Shown one piece after another: positions 25,717 to 34,751 of a DNA stretch of 64,000 nucleotides (within the stretch, counting starts at the first letter, position 1; each line of letters opens with the position of its first letter). A program made the position numbers and the translations under genes. The stretch covers positions 62,001-126,000 of the forward strand of contig NZ_MOBP01000013.1 in NCBI RefSeq assembly GCF_003732665.1, in the 5' to 3' direction. A model generated the notes under the pieces. The model did not search any database, was not told where the DNA came from, and worked only from the letters and a program-made list of their open reading frames with translations. The DNA comes from Pseudomonas frederiksbergensis. Its GTDB lineage: Bacteria; Pseudomonadota; Gammaproteobacteria; Pseudomonadales; Pseudomonadaceae.

Positions 25717-26382
25717 ATGAAAAATGCCGAAACCCCGGTGGTGAAAGTGGTGCTCTATGGTGCCATGAGTAGCCTGGGCAGTGCGCTGATGGCTGAAATG
25801 CTGCGGCGCCAGCATGAAGTGATCGCGATTCTCGATGACCTGACGGCGCTGGCGCCGCGTCCCGGTTTGCGCACCAAGAATGGCGATCTGTTCGACGCTG
25901 AACGGGTCAAGCAAAGCGTAGCCGGGTGTTCGGCAGTGATCTGTCTGCTGGACGCACCGGGCCTGCCGATCAACAGCGAACATGTGGAAAAAACCATCGT
26001 GCCCGGACCGGTCGAGCAGGTGCTGGCGGTGGATGCGCTGATTGACGGCATGCAAGCCGCCGGCATTGGCCGGTTGTTCGTGGTGGGGGACTTTGCCAAA
26101 CTCGATGAGGCGGAAGTCGAGGACGACCTTCAGCATCATGCCGCTGAAGAAATCCTCGAAGCCCTGCAAAGCAGCGGCCTGCACTGGACATTGGTGGATG
26201 CGCCGCGCGGGGCTGCCGGGCTGACCATCGAGCATTTCAGCCAGGTCAGCAGCAGCCTGGAGCCGGGGTTGGGCGAAGCGCTTGAGCGATTGAATCGGGT
26301 GGCCGTCGGTATTGCCGATGAGCTGCGGTTGAATCTGCACCTCGGGGAGCATGTGAGTTTTGTGGCGGCTTCCGGACCGTAA
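25717..26382 (+). CDS. NAD(P)-binding Rossmann protein (NmrA/SDR-like)
   Basis: 221 residues. The N-terminus reads VKVVLYGAMSSLGSALMAEML, a Gly-poor version of the GxxGxxG dinucleotide motif (G-A-M-S-S-L-G). Later segments follow an atypical SDR/NmrA fold (NGDLFDAERVKQSVAGCSAVICL). The catalytic Tyr-x-x-x-Lys of classical SDRs is not seen, so it may act as a redox sensor or lack dehydrogenase activity. It converges on the LysR gene with 13 bp between them. Confidence 0.75.
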   Translation: MKNAETPVVKVVLYGAMSSLGSALMAEMLRRQHEVIAILDDLTALAPRPGLRTKNGDLFDAERVKQSVAGCSAVICLLDAPGLPINSEHVEKTIVPGPVEQVLAVDALIDGMQAAGIGRLFVVGDFAKLDEAEVEDDLQHHAAEEILEALQSSGLHWTLVDAPRGAAGLTIEHFSQVSSSLEPGLGEALERLNRVAVGIADELRLNLHLGEHVSFVAASGP

Positions 26383-26395
26383 AGATTCCAGCCTT

Positions 26396-27346
26396 TCACA
26401 CCGCAATCGACGGTAACGGCAAACCGTTCAACGACTGCGCACTGCTGGCCTGCTCCGCCATCAACCAATCCACAAACTGTTTAATCAACACCCCACGGCG
26501 TTTGCGCTGGGGCAACACCACGTAATAACCCAACCGGGAAATAATCGTGTCGGCAATCGGCCGGCACAACAAACCCTGGGCCAGCAAGTTATCCACAAGG
26601 TGCCGCCAACCGATGGCCACGCCCTGGCCGCCGATCGCCGCCTGGATCAACAAGGTGTAATTGTCGAAGCGCAGCTGCCCCGGTGCCGGTGCGGACGTTA
26701 ACCCCAGCTCACGGAATACGCCGCTCCAGTCGAACCAGTTGGCGCTGTTTTCACCGCGCAGGTGCAGCAGCGGCAAATCCAGCAGCGACTGGATCGGCAA
26801 GGGCAGGGTGCGCTCTTTCAACAACAGTGGACTGCACACCGGAAACACTTCCTCGCTAAACAGCCAGTGACTTTCGCCTTGTTTAAAGCGCCCATCGCCA
26901 AACAGGATCGCCACGTCGATATCCGTGCGCAGCATGTTGTGATTGCGTTCGCTGGTGACCAGGCTGACGTCGACCTGGGGATTGGCTTCGTGAAAGCGAT
27001 GCAAGCGCGGCATCAGCCAATAGGCGGCGAAGGCGAAATCGGTGGCCACTTGCAGCACTTCGTGGGATTGCTGGGCGCTGATCGCGCTCAATCCTGCGTC
27101 GATATTCTGCAAACCGAGCTGAACCTGCTCGAAAAGGATCATCCCGGTTTCAGTCAGCTCAATGCCGCGATAGATCCGATCGAACAGCCTCGTGCCGAGT
27201 TGTTCTTCCAACCGCTTGATCTGCTGACTGATCGCCGGTTGCGTGGTCCCCAGTTCAACCGCAGCGGCGGTAAAGCTGTGCTGGCGGGCTGCGGACTCAA
27301 AGGCACGCAGCAGGTCCAGGGACAAATCACCGAGGGCGTCATACAT
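26396..27346 (-). CDS. LysR-type regulator of choline-sulfate utilisation
   Basis: 316 residues. The N-terminal HTH (LRAFESAARQHSFTAAAVELGTTQPAISQQIKRLEEQLG) is typical LysR, and a periplasmic-binding-like effector domain follows from about residue 90. It is divergent from betC over 114 bp, as in the PA0032-PA0031 arrangement of P. aeruginosa (from memory), so it should activate the betC cluster in response to choline-O-sulfate or choline. Its start codon lies inside a perfect palindrome (27345-27359), suggesting autoregulation. Confidence 0.88.
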   Translation of the reverse strand: MYDALGDLSLDLLRAFESAARQHSFTAAAVELGTTQPAISQQIKRLEEQLGTRLFDRIYRGIELTETGMILFEQVQLGLQNIDAGLSAISAQQSHEVLQVATDFAFAAYWLMPRLHRFHEANPQVDVSLVTSERNHNMLRTDIDVAILFGDGRFKQGESHWLFSEEVFPVCSPLLLKERTLPLPIQSLLDLPLLHLRGENSANWFDWSGVFRELGLTSAPAPGQLRFDNYTLLIQAAIGGQGVAIGWRHLVDNLLAQGLLCRPIADTIISRLGYYVVLPQRKRRGVLIKQFVDWLMAEQASSAQSLNGLPLPSIAV

Positions 27347-27359
27347 AAGCTGTGCTTAT
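27345..27359. promoter_or_regulatory. LysR-type operator palindrome
   Basis: ATAAGC-TGT-GCTTAT is a perfect 15-bp dyad and contains T-N11-A, the LysR box. It overlaps the ATG of the LysR gene and is about 100 bp upstream of betC. Confidence 0.5.
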
Positions 27360-27460
27360 CCTAGTCATTGCCTGGCATGGGCTTTACCACAAAGAGCATG
27401 GCCTACATGCTCGGTCGCAGCACTCTCGCATAAATATTCACTATGGAATGCCGCGATCAC

Positions 27461-28969
27461 ATGAAGCGCAAGAATATTCTTTTCATCATGGCCGATCAGA
27501 TGGCCGCGCCAATGTTGCCGTTCTACGGTCCTTCGCCCATCAAACTCCCGAATCTCAGCCGCCTCGCCGCCGAAGGCGTGGTGTTCGACGCCGCGTATTG
27601 CAACAGCCCGTTGTGCGCGCCGTCGCGGTTTACCCTGGTCAGCGGTCAGTTGCCGAGCAAGATCGGCGCCTACGACAACGCGGCCGATTTCCCCGCCGAC
27701 GTACCGACTTATGCCCACTACCTGCGCCGCCTCGGCTACCGCACCGCGCTGTCGGGCAAGATGCATTTCTGCGGCCCGGATCAGCTCCACGGCTATGAAG
27801 AACGCCTGACCAGTGACATCTACCCGGCCGACTACGGCTGGTCGGTGAACTGGGACGAACCGGACGTGCGCCCGACCTGGTATCACAACATGTCATCGGT
27901 CCTGCAAGCCGGGCCGTGCGTGCGCACCAATCAGCTGGATTTCGATGAAGAGGTGGTGTTCAAGGCCCAGCAGTACTTGTTCGATCACATCCGTGAGGAT
28001 GGTGATCAGCCGTTCTGCCTGACCGTTTCGATGACTCACCCACACGACCCGTACACCATTCCCAAGGCGTTTTGGGATATGTACGACGACGCCGATATCC
28101 CGTTGCCTACAACGCCGGCCCAAGCCGAACTCGATCCGCACTCCCAGCGTTTGCTCAAGGTCTACGACCTGTGGGACAAGCCGCTGCCTGTGGATAAGAT
28201 TCGCGATGCGCGCCGGGCGTACTTCGGTGCGTGCAGCTATATCGACAGTAACGTCGGCAAACTTCTACAAACACTCGAAGAAACCGGTCTGATCGACGAC
28301 ACCATCATCGTGTTCTCCGGCGACCATGGCGACATGCTCGGCGAGCGTGGCCTCTGGTACAAAATGCATTGGTTCGAAATGGCCGCCCGCGTGCCGCTGT
28401 TGATCAGTTCGCCGGGGCAATTCGGCGCGGGCCGGGTCAGCGCGGCGGTGTCCACGGCGGATCTGTTGCCGACCTTCGTCGAACTGGCGGGCGGAACGTT
28501 GGAAGCCAATCTGCCGCTGGACGGCCGTTCGCTGGTTTCGCACCTGCAAGGGCAGGGCGGTCACGACGAGGTGTTCGGCGAATACATGGCCGAAGGCACC
28601 ATCAGCCCGTTGATGATGATCCGGCGCGGCGCCTACAAATTCATCTACAGCGAAGACGACCCGTGTCTACTCTTCGACGTACACAACGACCCGCGTGAAC
28701 AGGAAGAACTCAGCCAGTCCCATCGGCCATTGTTCGATGAATTTCTCGCCGAAGCCCGGGCCAAGTGGAATATTCCGGCGATCCATCAACAGGTGCTCGA
28801 CAGCCAACGACGCCGGCGTTTTGTTGCCGACGCCCTGACCATCGGCAAGCTGAAGAGCTGGGATCACCAGCCGCTGGTGGACGCCAGTCAGCAGTACATG
28901 CGCAACCACATCGACCTCGATGACCTGGAGCGCAAAGCACGTTATCCACAACCCTGCCAAAACCAATAA
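27461..28969 (+). CDS. betC: choline-sulfatase
   Basis: 502 residues from the ATG at 27461; an earlier in-frame ATG at 27443 would add six residues that the family lacks. Sulfatase fold with metal-binding FIMADQMAAP, the Cys-type catalytic signature CAPSR (the Cys becomes formylglycine), and GDHGDMLGERGLWYK. It cleaves choline-O-sulfate to choline and sulfate in the cytoplasm, feeding glycine betaine synthesis and sulfur supply. First gene of betC - choX-like - SulP, with 16 bp to the next. Confidence 0.95.
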   Translation: MKRKNILFIMADQMAAPMLPFYGPSPIKLPNLSRLAAEGVVFDAAYCNSPLCAPSRFTLVSGQLPSKIGAYDNAADFPADVPTYAHYLRRLGYRTALSGKMHFCGPDQLHGYEERLTSDIYPADYGWSVNWDEPDVRPTWYHNMSSVLQAGPCVRTNQLDFDEEVVFKAQQYLFDHIREDGDQPFCLTVSMTHPHDPYTIPKAFWDMYDDADIPLPTTPAQAELDPHSQRLLKVYDLWDKPLPVDKIRDARRAYFGACSYIDSNVGKLLQTLEETGLIDDTIIVFSGDHGDMLGERGLWYKMHWFEMAARVPLLISSPGQFGAGRVSAAVSTADLLPTFVELAGGTLEANLPLDGRSLVSHLQGQGGHDEVFGEYMAEGTISPLMMIRRGAYKFIYSEDDPCLLFDVHNDPREQEELSQSHRPLFDEFLAEARAKWNIPAIHQQVLDSQRRRRFVADALTIGKLKSWDHQPLVDASQQYMRNHIDLDDLERKARYPQPCQNQ

Positions 28970-28985
28970 TGTGAAGGGGAAGTCC

Positions 28986-29903
28986 ATGCAAAGGTTATCC
29001 ACAGTACTGACGGTCGGGCTTTTGGCCCTGGGCAGTGCATCGGTTTACGCCGATCAATGCGAGACGGTGAAAATGGCCGATCCGGGTTGGAGCGACATCG
29101 CCGCGACCAACGCTATTACCGGTTTTCTGTTGGACGGCATGGGCTACAAGGCCAAGGTCGACACCCTCGCGGTGCCGATTACCTTTGGCGGCTTGAAGGA
29201 CGGCCAGGTTGATGTGTTTTTGGGTAACTGGATGCCGGCGCAGCAGGGCTTCTACGACAAGTTCATCGCCACTGGGGACGTGACCCAACTGGCGAAAAAC
29301 CTCGACGGCACCGAGTTCACCTTGGCCGTGCCGGATTACGTGTGGGATGCGGGTGTGCATAACTTTGCCGACCTGAACAAATACGCCGACAAGTTCGACA
29401 AGAAGATCTACGGCATCGGCTCCGGCGCCCCGGCGAACATCTCGCTGCAGGACATCATCAAGAAGAACGACTTCGAACTGGGCCAGTGGAAACTGATCGA
29501 GTCCAGCGAGCAGGCAATGCTGGCTGAAGTGTCCCGCGCAGTGAAGAAACAGAAGTTCGTGACCTTCCTCGGCTGGACCCCGCACCCGATGAACGTGCAG
29601 CTGAAAATGCATTACCTCAAGGGCGGCGAGAAGTACTTCGGCGACACCGGCGCGGTTTATACACTGACCCGCAAAGGTTATGCACAGGCCTGCCCGAACG
29701 TTGGCAAGCTGCTGACCAACCTGAGTTTCACCCAGGAAATGGAGAACAGCATCATGGCCGAAGTGGTGAACAAGAAGGTCAGCAATGCCGAAGCGGTGAA
29801 GGCGTGGATCAAAGCCAACCCGGCGGTGCTGGATAAATGGCTGGATGGCGTGAAAACCGTGGATGGCAAGGATGCGTTGGGCGCGGTAAAAGCCAAGCTT
29901 TAA
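28986..29903 (+). CDS. choX: choline ABC transporter substrate-binding protein
   Basis: 305 residues from the ATG at 28986, preceded by GAAGGGGAA. The signal peptide ends near SVYA. The mature part is an OpuAC-type quaternary-amine binder (CETVKMADPGWSDIAATNAI, then VFLGNWMPA). ChoX-type proteins bind choline by an aromatic cage and pass it to a membrane ABC transporter. No permease or ATPase gene follows here. In pseudomonads a core ABC transporter is known to be shared by several such binders encoded elsewhere. Confidence 0.9.
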   Translation: MQRLSTVLTVGLLALGSASVYADQCETVKMADPGWSDIAATNAITGFLLDGMGYKAKVDTLAVPITFGGLKDGQVDVFLGNWMPAQQGFYDKFIATGDVTQLAKNLDGTEFTLAVPDYVWDAGVHNFADLNKYADKFDKKIYGIGSGAPANISLQDIIKKNDFELGQWKLIESSEQAMLAEVSRAVKKQKFVTFLGWTPHPMNVQLKMHYLKGGEKYFGDTGAVYTLTRKGYAQACPNVGKLLTNLSFTQEMENSIMAEVVNKKVSNAEAVKAWIKANPAVLDKWLDGVKTVDGKDALGAVKAKL

Positions 29904-29913
29904 CTTTACCGCT

Positions 29914-30024
29914 GATCGTTCCCACGCTCCGCGTGGGAATGCCGCCATGGACGCTCCGCGTCCGCTTCGAGAAGTGACGCGGAGCGTCACGGGATGCATT
30001 CCCACGCAGAGCGTGGGAACGATC
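29914..30024. repeat. REP-like inverted element, class D
   Basis: GATCGTTCCCACGCTCCGCG and its inverse enclose nested repeats of ACGCTCCGCGT / ACGCGGAGCGT. The same element is at 34640-34746. It lies between the binding-protein and SulP genes, within the cluster. Confidence 0.85.
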
Positions 30025-30071
30025 GGCGTCTGTCCTGCTACCCTTGCGCAAAATCCCACCCGAGAGGACCC

Positions 30072-31640
30072 ATGGCCTTCCCCAGCCGCCATTCACTCTT
30101 CCCGTTTCTCAGTTGGCTGCCCAGGCAGACCCGCGCCAGCGTCGGGCGTGACCTGATCGTCGGCCTCAGCGGCGCGATTCTCGCGTTGCCGCAATCCATT
30201 GCCTACGCACTGATCGCCGGTCTCCCACCGGAATACGGCCTGTACGCTGCAATCATCCCGGTGTTGATCGCCTGCCTGTGGGGATCGTCGTGGCATTTGA
30301 TCTGCGGTCCTACGGCGGCCATTTCCATTGTTCTGTACGCCAGCGTCAGTCCTTTGGCCGTGCCCGCGTCACAGGACTACATCACGCTGATCCTGCTTCT
30401 TACACTGCTGGCCGGCATTTTCCAGTGGTTGCTGGGCATGCTGCGCTTCGGCGCGCTGGTGAATTTCGTCTCGCACTCGGTGGTACTGGGGTTCACCCTC
30501 GGGGCGGCAGTGGTGATCGCCATCGGCCAGATGCCCAACCTGCTGGGGATGGACCTGCCCAACCAGGCCACGGCGCTCAACAGCCTGATGACCTTGCTCA
30601 CTCACCTCGGGGCTGTGGATAAACCGTCGCTGGTGCTGGGCCTGGCCACGGTGGTGGTCGGCATTGTCCTGAAACTGTTGCTGCCGCGCTGGCCGACGCT
30701 GTTGATCGCCCTGGTGCTGAGCGGTTTGCTGGTATGGCTTTGGCCCGCAATGTTTGGCCATGTGAAATTGGTCAGCGCGTTTTTCGGACGGCTGCCGCCC
30801 TTCAGCGCCGTGCCGCTCGACCTGGAGTTGATGCTGCGTTTACTGCCGAGCGCGGTTGCCGTGGGCATGCTCGGGCTGGTGACGAGCCTGTCGATTGCTC
30901 GCTCCCTGTCGGCCCGTTCCCAGCAATTGCTCGACGCCAATCAGGAAGTCCGGGCCCAGGGTTTATCCAATATCGTCGGTGCGTTTTTTTCCGGGTCGTT
31001 GTCCGCCGGTTCCTTCACCCGCTCGGGCCTGAGCTACGACGCGGGCGCCTGCTCGCCGCTGGCCGGGGTGTTTTCGGCGCTGTGGGTGGCGTTGTTCGCA
31101 ATCTTCGGCGCCGGGTTGATCGCGCACATTCCGATCCCCGCGATGGCCGGCAGCATTCTGTTGATCGCCTGGGGATTGGTTGACCATCGCGGCATTCGCG
31201 CCTTGCTGCGGGTCAGCCGCGCCGAGTTCGTGGTCATGGCCCTGACCTGCGTCGCCACGCTGCTGCTGGAATTGCAGACCGCGATCTACGCCGGGGTGTT
31301 GGCGTCGCTGTTCTTCTACCTCAAACGCACCTCGCAACCGCGGGTGCAGCACTGGCGCGACGGCGATGAAGACATCCTGCGGGTCGGCGGCTCGATCTTT
31401 TTCGGCGCCAGCCATTATCTGCAAGTGCGCCTGCAACGGATGCATGGTGCGCGGGTGGTGATCGAGGCGCAGCAGATCAACTTCATAGACTATTCGGGGG
31501 TGGAGATGCTGCACCAGGAAGCGCGGCGGTTGCTGCGTCAGGATCGTAGCCTGACGTTGCGCGGGGCGCGGCCGCCGGTGGTGGAGGAATTGCGCAAGCT
31601 CGAAGGGGCCGAGAAATGCCCGATCCGATTCGAGGATTGA
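30072..31640 (+). CDS. SulP-family anion transporter with STAS domain
   Basis: 522 residues from the ATG at 30072, preceded by AGAGGA. Longer starts would run into the class D repeat. The SulP signature LIVGLSGAILALPQSIAYALIAGLPPEYGLYAA opens the membrane domain, which has about 12 helices. A C-terminal STAS domain (about residues 430-520) carries VVIEAQQINFIDYSGVEML. By context it may import sulfate or choline-sulfate, or deal with the sulfate released by BetC; the substrate is inferred only. Confidence 0.88.
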   Translation: MAFPSRHSLFPFLSWLPRQTRASVGRDLIVGLSGAILALPQSIAYALIAGLPPEYGLYAAIIPVLIACLWGSSWHLICGPTAAISIVLYASVSPLAVPASQDYITLILLLTLLAGIFQWLLGMLRFGALVNFVSHSVVLGFTLGAAVVIAIGQMPNLLGMDLPNQATALNSLMTLLTHLGAVDKPSLVLGLATVVVGIVLKLLLPRWPTLLIALVLSGLLVWLWPAMFGHVKLVSAFFGRLPPFSAVPLDLELMLRLLPSAVAVGMLGLVTSLSIARSLSARSQQLLDANQEVRAQGLSNIVGAFFSGSLSAGSFTRSGLSYDAGACSPLAGVFSALWVALFAIFGAGLIAHIPIPAMAGSILLIAWGLVDHRGIRALLRVSRAEFVVMALTCVATLLLELQTAIYAGVLASLFFYLKRTSQPRVQHWRDGDEDILRVGGSIFFGASHYLQVRLQRMHGARVVIEAQQINFIDYSGVEMLHQEARRLLRQDRSLTLRGARPPVVEELRKLEGAEKCPIRFED

Positions 31641-31654
31641 ACTACCACCACAAC

Positions 31655-31732
31655 CCTGTAGGAGCGAGGCTTGCCCGCGAAGGCGTCCTCAGGTACGCCA
31701 AAAGCTTCGCGGGCAAGCCTCGCTCCTACAGG
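31655..31732. repeat. REP pair, class A (inverted)
   Basis: CCTGTAGGAGCGAGGCTTGC and its inverse with a short centre, between the convergent SulP and aroE genes. Confidence 0.9.
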
Positions 31733-31748
31733 TTTATGCGGTACAGGG

Positions 31749-32570
31749 TTACGCGGCGAGCTGCCGGCGCAGTTCGGCCAACACCGGCGCCGTATCCGGT
31801 CGCACCCCACGCCACAGGAAGAAGGCCTCCGCCGCCTGCTCGGCCAGCATCCCCAAGCCATCCATCGCCACCACAGCGCCCTGTTCGCTGGCCCAACGGC
31901 AGAATGAGGTCGGTTCCTTGCCGTACATCATGTCGTAGCACAACGTCCTGCCCGGCTCGATCAAACTTCCGGCAATCGGCGGTACATCGCCTGACAGACT
32001 GGCGGAGGTGGCGTTGATGATCAGGTCCACCGGCTCCTGCAACCAGTCGAAACCACTGGCGGACACCGGCCCCAGGTCGGCAAACAATTGCGCCAGCAAC
32101 TCGGCTTTTTCCACGGTGCGGTTGGCGATGATCAGCGATGCCGGTTGCTCGGCCAGCAACGGCTCCAATGCGCCGCGCACTGCGCCGCCGGCACCCAGCA
32201 GCAGGATGCGTTTGCCCTTGAGGCTGAAACCGGCGTTGACCGTCAGGTCCCGCACCAGCCCGGCGCCGTCGGTGTTGTCGCCCAACAACGTGCCGTCAGC
32301 CAGTTTGCTCAAGGTGTTCACCGCACCGGCTCGCTGGGCGCGCTTGGTCAGGCTGTCGGCCAGGCGAAAGGCGTCTTCCTTGAACGGCACCGTGACATTT
32401 GCCCCACGTCCCTCCAGGAAAAATGCCCGGGCAAAGTCGGAAAAATCCTCGAGGGGCGCCAGGGAAGTGCTGTAGTCCAGTTGTTCACCGGTCTGCTCGG
32501 CAAACAAGCGATGGATCAACGGCGACTTGCTGTGGCCAATCGGGTTACCGAATACGACATAACGATCCAT
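31749..32570 (-). CDS. aroE: shikimate dehydrogenase
   Basis: 273 residues. Substrate-site motif GNPIGHSKSPLIH, catalytic Lys in NVTVPFKEDAF, then NTDGAGLV and the NADP-binding loop LLGAGGAVRGAL. It reduces 3-dehydroshikimate to shikimate in aromatic amino acid synthesis. It starts 13 bp after the hemF stop, so hemF-aroE form an operon, as in P. aeruginosa. Confidence 0.96.
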   Translation of the reverse strand: MDRYVVFGNPIGHSKSPLIHRLFAEQTGEQLDYSTSLAPLEDFSDFARAFFLEGRGANVTVPFKEDAFRLADSLTKRAQRAGAVNTLSKLADGTLLGDNTDGAGLVRDLTVNAGFSLKGKRILLLGAGGAVRGALEPLLAEQPASLIIANRTVEKAELLAQLFADLGPVSASGFDWLQEPVDLIINATSASLSGDVPPIAGSLIEPGRTLCYDMMYGKEPTSFCRWASEQGAVVAMDGLGMLAEQAAEAFFLWRGVRPDTAPVLAELRRQLAA

Positions 32571-32583
32571 CAGGATTCCTCGT

Positions 32584-33498
32584 TCAGGCCTGGGCCAACC
32601 AATCGCGATCTTGCAGGAAATACTCGGTCAGGCGCGCTTCTTCGCTGCCCGGTTCGGCCTTCCAGTCGTAACCCCAGCGCACTTGCGGCGGCAGGGACAT
32701 CAGGATCGACTCGGTACGACCGCCCGATTGCAGACCGAACAGCGTGCCACGGTCGTAGACCAGGTTGAACTCGACGTAACGGCCACGGCGGAATTCCTGG
32801 AACTCCCGCTGTTTTTCCGTGAATGCATCGTTCTTGCGACGCTGCACGATCGGCAGATAGGCGTCGATAAACGCATCACCGATGGCGCGTATGAACGCGA
32901 AACTGGTGTCGAAATCCCACTCGTTCAAGTCATCGAAAAACAGGCCGCCGATGCCCCGTGGCTCGTGGCGATGCTTGATGTGGAAATAGGTGTCGCACCA
33001 GGCCTTGTAGCGCGGGTAGACGTCCGCCCCGAACGGCGCGCAGGCCTGTTCGGCGATGCGGTGCCAGTGCACGCAGTCTTCTTCATTGCCGTAGTAAGGG
33101 GTCAGGTCGAAGCCGCCGCCAAACCACCAGACCGGCTCTTCGCCTTCTTTTTCGGCGATGAAAAAGCGCACGTTGGCGTGGGACGTCGGCACATGGGGGT
33201 TGTGCGGGTGAATCACCAGGGACACGCCCAGTGCTTCGAAGCCGCGCCCGGCCAATTCTGGCCGATGGGCACTGGCGGACGGTGGGAGACCGCTGCCGAA
33301 GACGTGGGAAAAGTTGACGCCGCCCTTTTCGATCACCGCGCCGTTTTCGATCACCCGGGTACGACCGCCACCGCCGGCCGGGCGGGTCCAGGCGTCTTCG
33401 ACGAAGCGCGTGCCACCGTCCTCGGTTTCCAGGGCGGCGCAAATGCGGTCTTGCAGGTCGAGCAGGTAGGCTTTTACGGCCTCGGTGCGGGTCGTCAT
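32584..33498 (-). CDS. hemF: oxygen-dependent coproporphyrinogen III oxidase
   Basis: 304 residues. The family motif HPHNPHVPTSHANVRFF is present with the metal-linked histidines, as are WWFGGGFDLTPYYG and the C-terminal FNLVYDRGTLFGLQSGGRTESILMSLPP. It performs the aerobic two-step decarboxylation to protoporphyrinogen IX in heme synthesis. First gene of hemF-aroE, divergent from qor. Confidence 0.97.
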   Translation of the reverse strand: MTTRTEAVKAYLLDLQDRICAALETEDGGTRFVEDAWTRPAGGGGRTRVIENGAVIEKGGVNFSHVFGSGLPPSASAHRPELAGRGFEALGVSLVIHPHNPHVPTSHANVRFFIAEKEGEEPVWWFGGGFDLTPYYGNEEDCVHWHRIAEQACAPFGADVYPRYKAWCDTYFHIKHRHEPRGIGGLFFDDLNEWDFDTSFAFIRAIGDAFIDAYLPIVQRRKNDAFTEKQREFQEFRRGRYVEFNLVYDRGTLFGLQSGGRTESILMSLPPQVRWGYDWKAEPGSEEARLTEYFLQDRDWLAQA

Positions 33499-33655
33499 GT
33501 CATCACCTTGAATCGGGCAAAGCTACGCGGCGCACGAATGGCCGGTGGCAAATTGCTGCGTAGGATAACACCGCACCTTGCTCCACCGCAGTTGACGAAG
33601 ATCATGGTTAGGAGTCCGATAGGGGGCTTCGTAATGCGACCTAAGGAGAGTTCTG

Positions 33656-34633
33656 ATGGCAAAGCGTATTCAATTCCGCGCCCATGGCGGCCCCGAAGTG
33701 CTCGAGTATGTCGATTACCAGCCCGCAGAGCCTGGCCCGCAGCAAGTGCGCGTTACCAACAAGGCGATCGGCCTGAATTTCATCGACACGTACTACCGCA
33801 GCGGCCTCTATCCGCTGCCAGCGTTGCCGTCCGGCCTGGGTTCGGAAGGTGCGGGCATCGTTGAAGCCGTGGGCAGCGAAGTCACCCGGTTCAAGGTGGG
33901 CGATCGCGTGGCGTATGGCAGTGGACCGCTGGGTGCGTACAGCGAAGTCCATGTGCTACCGGAAGCCAATCTGGTGAGCCTGCCGGACGCCATCAGCTTC
34001 GAACAGGCTGCCGGGGTGATGCTCAAGGGCCTCACCGTGCAGTACCTGTTGCGTCAGACGTATGAACTCAAGGGCGGCGAAACCATTCTGTTCCACGCAG
34101 CGGCCGGCGGTGTCGGTTCCCTGGCCTGCCAATGGGCCAAGGCCCTGGGGGTGAAGCTGATCGGCACCGTCAGCTCGCCGGAGAAAGCTGCGCTGGCCAA
34201 GGCCAACGGCGCCTGGGCGACCATCGATTACAGCCACGAAGATGTCGCGAAACGAGTGCTGGAATTGACTGACGGGAAAAAAGTCCCGGTGGTGTATGAC
34301 GGCGTGGGCAAGGACACTTGGCTGACGTCCCTCGATAGCGTGCAACCGCGTGGCCTGGTGGTGAGTTTCGGCAATGCGTCAGGCGCAGTGGAGGGGGTGA
34401 ACCTGGGAATTCTGTCAGCGAAGGGTTCGTTGTACGTGACTCGGCCGACCCTGGCGACTTACGCCAACAATGCCGAGAACCTGCAACGCATGGCGGATGA
34501 GCTGTTTGAGATGATCATCAGCGGCAAGGTGAAGGTGGAGATCAGCCAGAAGTATCCGTTGGCTGAAGCGGCGAAGGCGCAGACCGAATTGTCGGCGCGG
34601 CGGACCACCGGCTCGACTGTTTTGTTGCCTTAA
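33656..34633 (+). CDS. qor: NADPH:quinone oxidoreductase (zeta-crystallin type)
   Basis: 325 residues of the medium-chain reductase family without the catalytic zinc cysteines. Motifs: GLNFIDTYYRSGLYP, GSEGAGIVEAVG and the NADPH loop HAAAGGVGSLACQWAKALG. It reduces quinones with NADPH, one electron at a time in characterised homologues. Strong Shine-Dalgarno AAGGAGAG. Position next to hemF and tsaC matches PA0023. Confidence 0.94.
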   Translation: MAKRIQFRAHGGPEVLEYVDYQPAEPGPQQVRVTNKAIGLNFIDTYYRSGLYPLPALPSGLGSEGAGIVEAVGSEVTRFKVGDRVAYGSGPLGAYSEVHVLPEANLVSLPDAISFEQAAGVMLKGLTVQYLLRQTYELKGGETILFHAAAGGVGSLACQWAKALGVKLIGTVSSPEKAALAKANGAWATIDYSHEDVAKRVLELTDGKKVPVVYDGVGKDTWLTSLDSVQPRGLVVSFGNASGAVEGVNLGILSAKGSLYVTRPTLATYANNAENLQRMADELFEMIISGKVKVEISQKYPLAEAAKAQTELSARRTTGSTVLLP

Positions 34634-34639
34634 GATTTT

Positions 34640-34746
34640 GATCGTTCCCACGCTCCGCGTGGGAATGCAGCCAGGGACGCTCCGCGTCCCAAGAGCGGAC
34701 GCGGAGCGTCCGGTGAGGCATTCCCACGCGGAGCGTGGGAACGATC
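34640..34746. repeat. REP-like inverted element, class D
   Basis: Second copy of the element at 29914-30024, with the same outer arms GATCGTTCCCACGCTCCGCG and nested GGACGC/GCGTCC repeats. It sits between the convergent qor and tsaC genes. Confidence 0.85.
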
Positions 34747-34751
34747 ATGCG

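Noticed and set aside
29994..30071. Longer start for the SulP transporter
   Set aside because: The extension would translate the class D repeat; the ATG at 30072 has a ribosome site and the family head.
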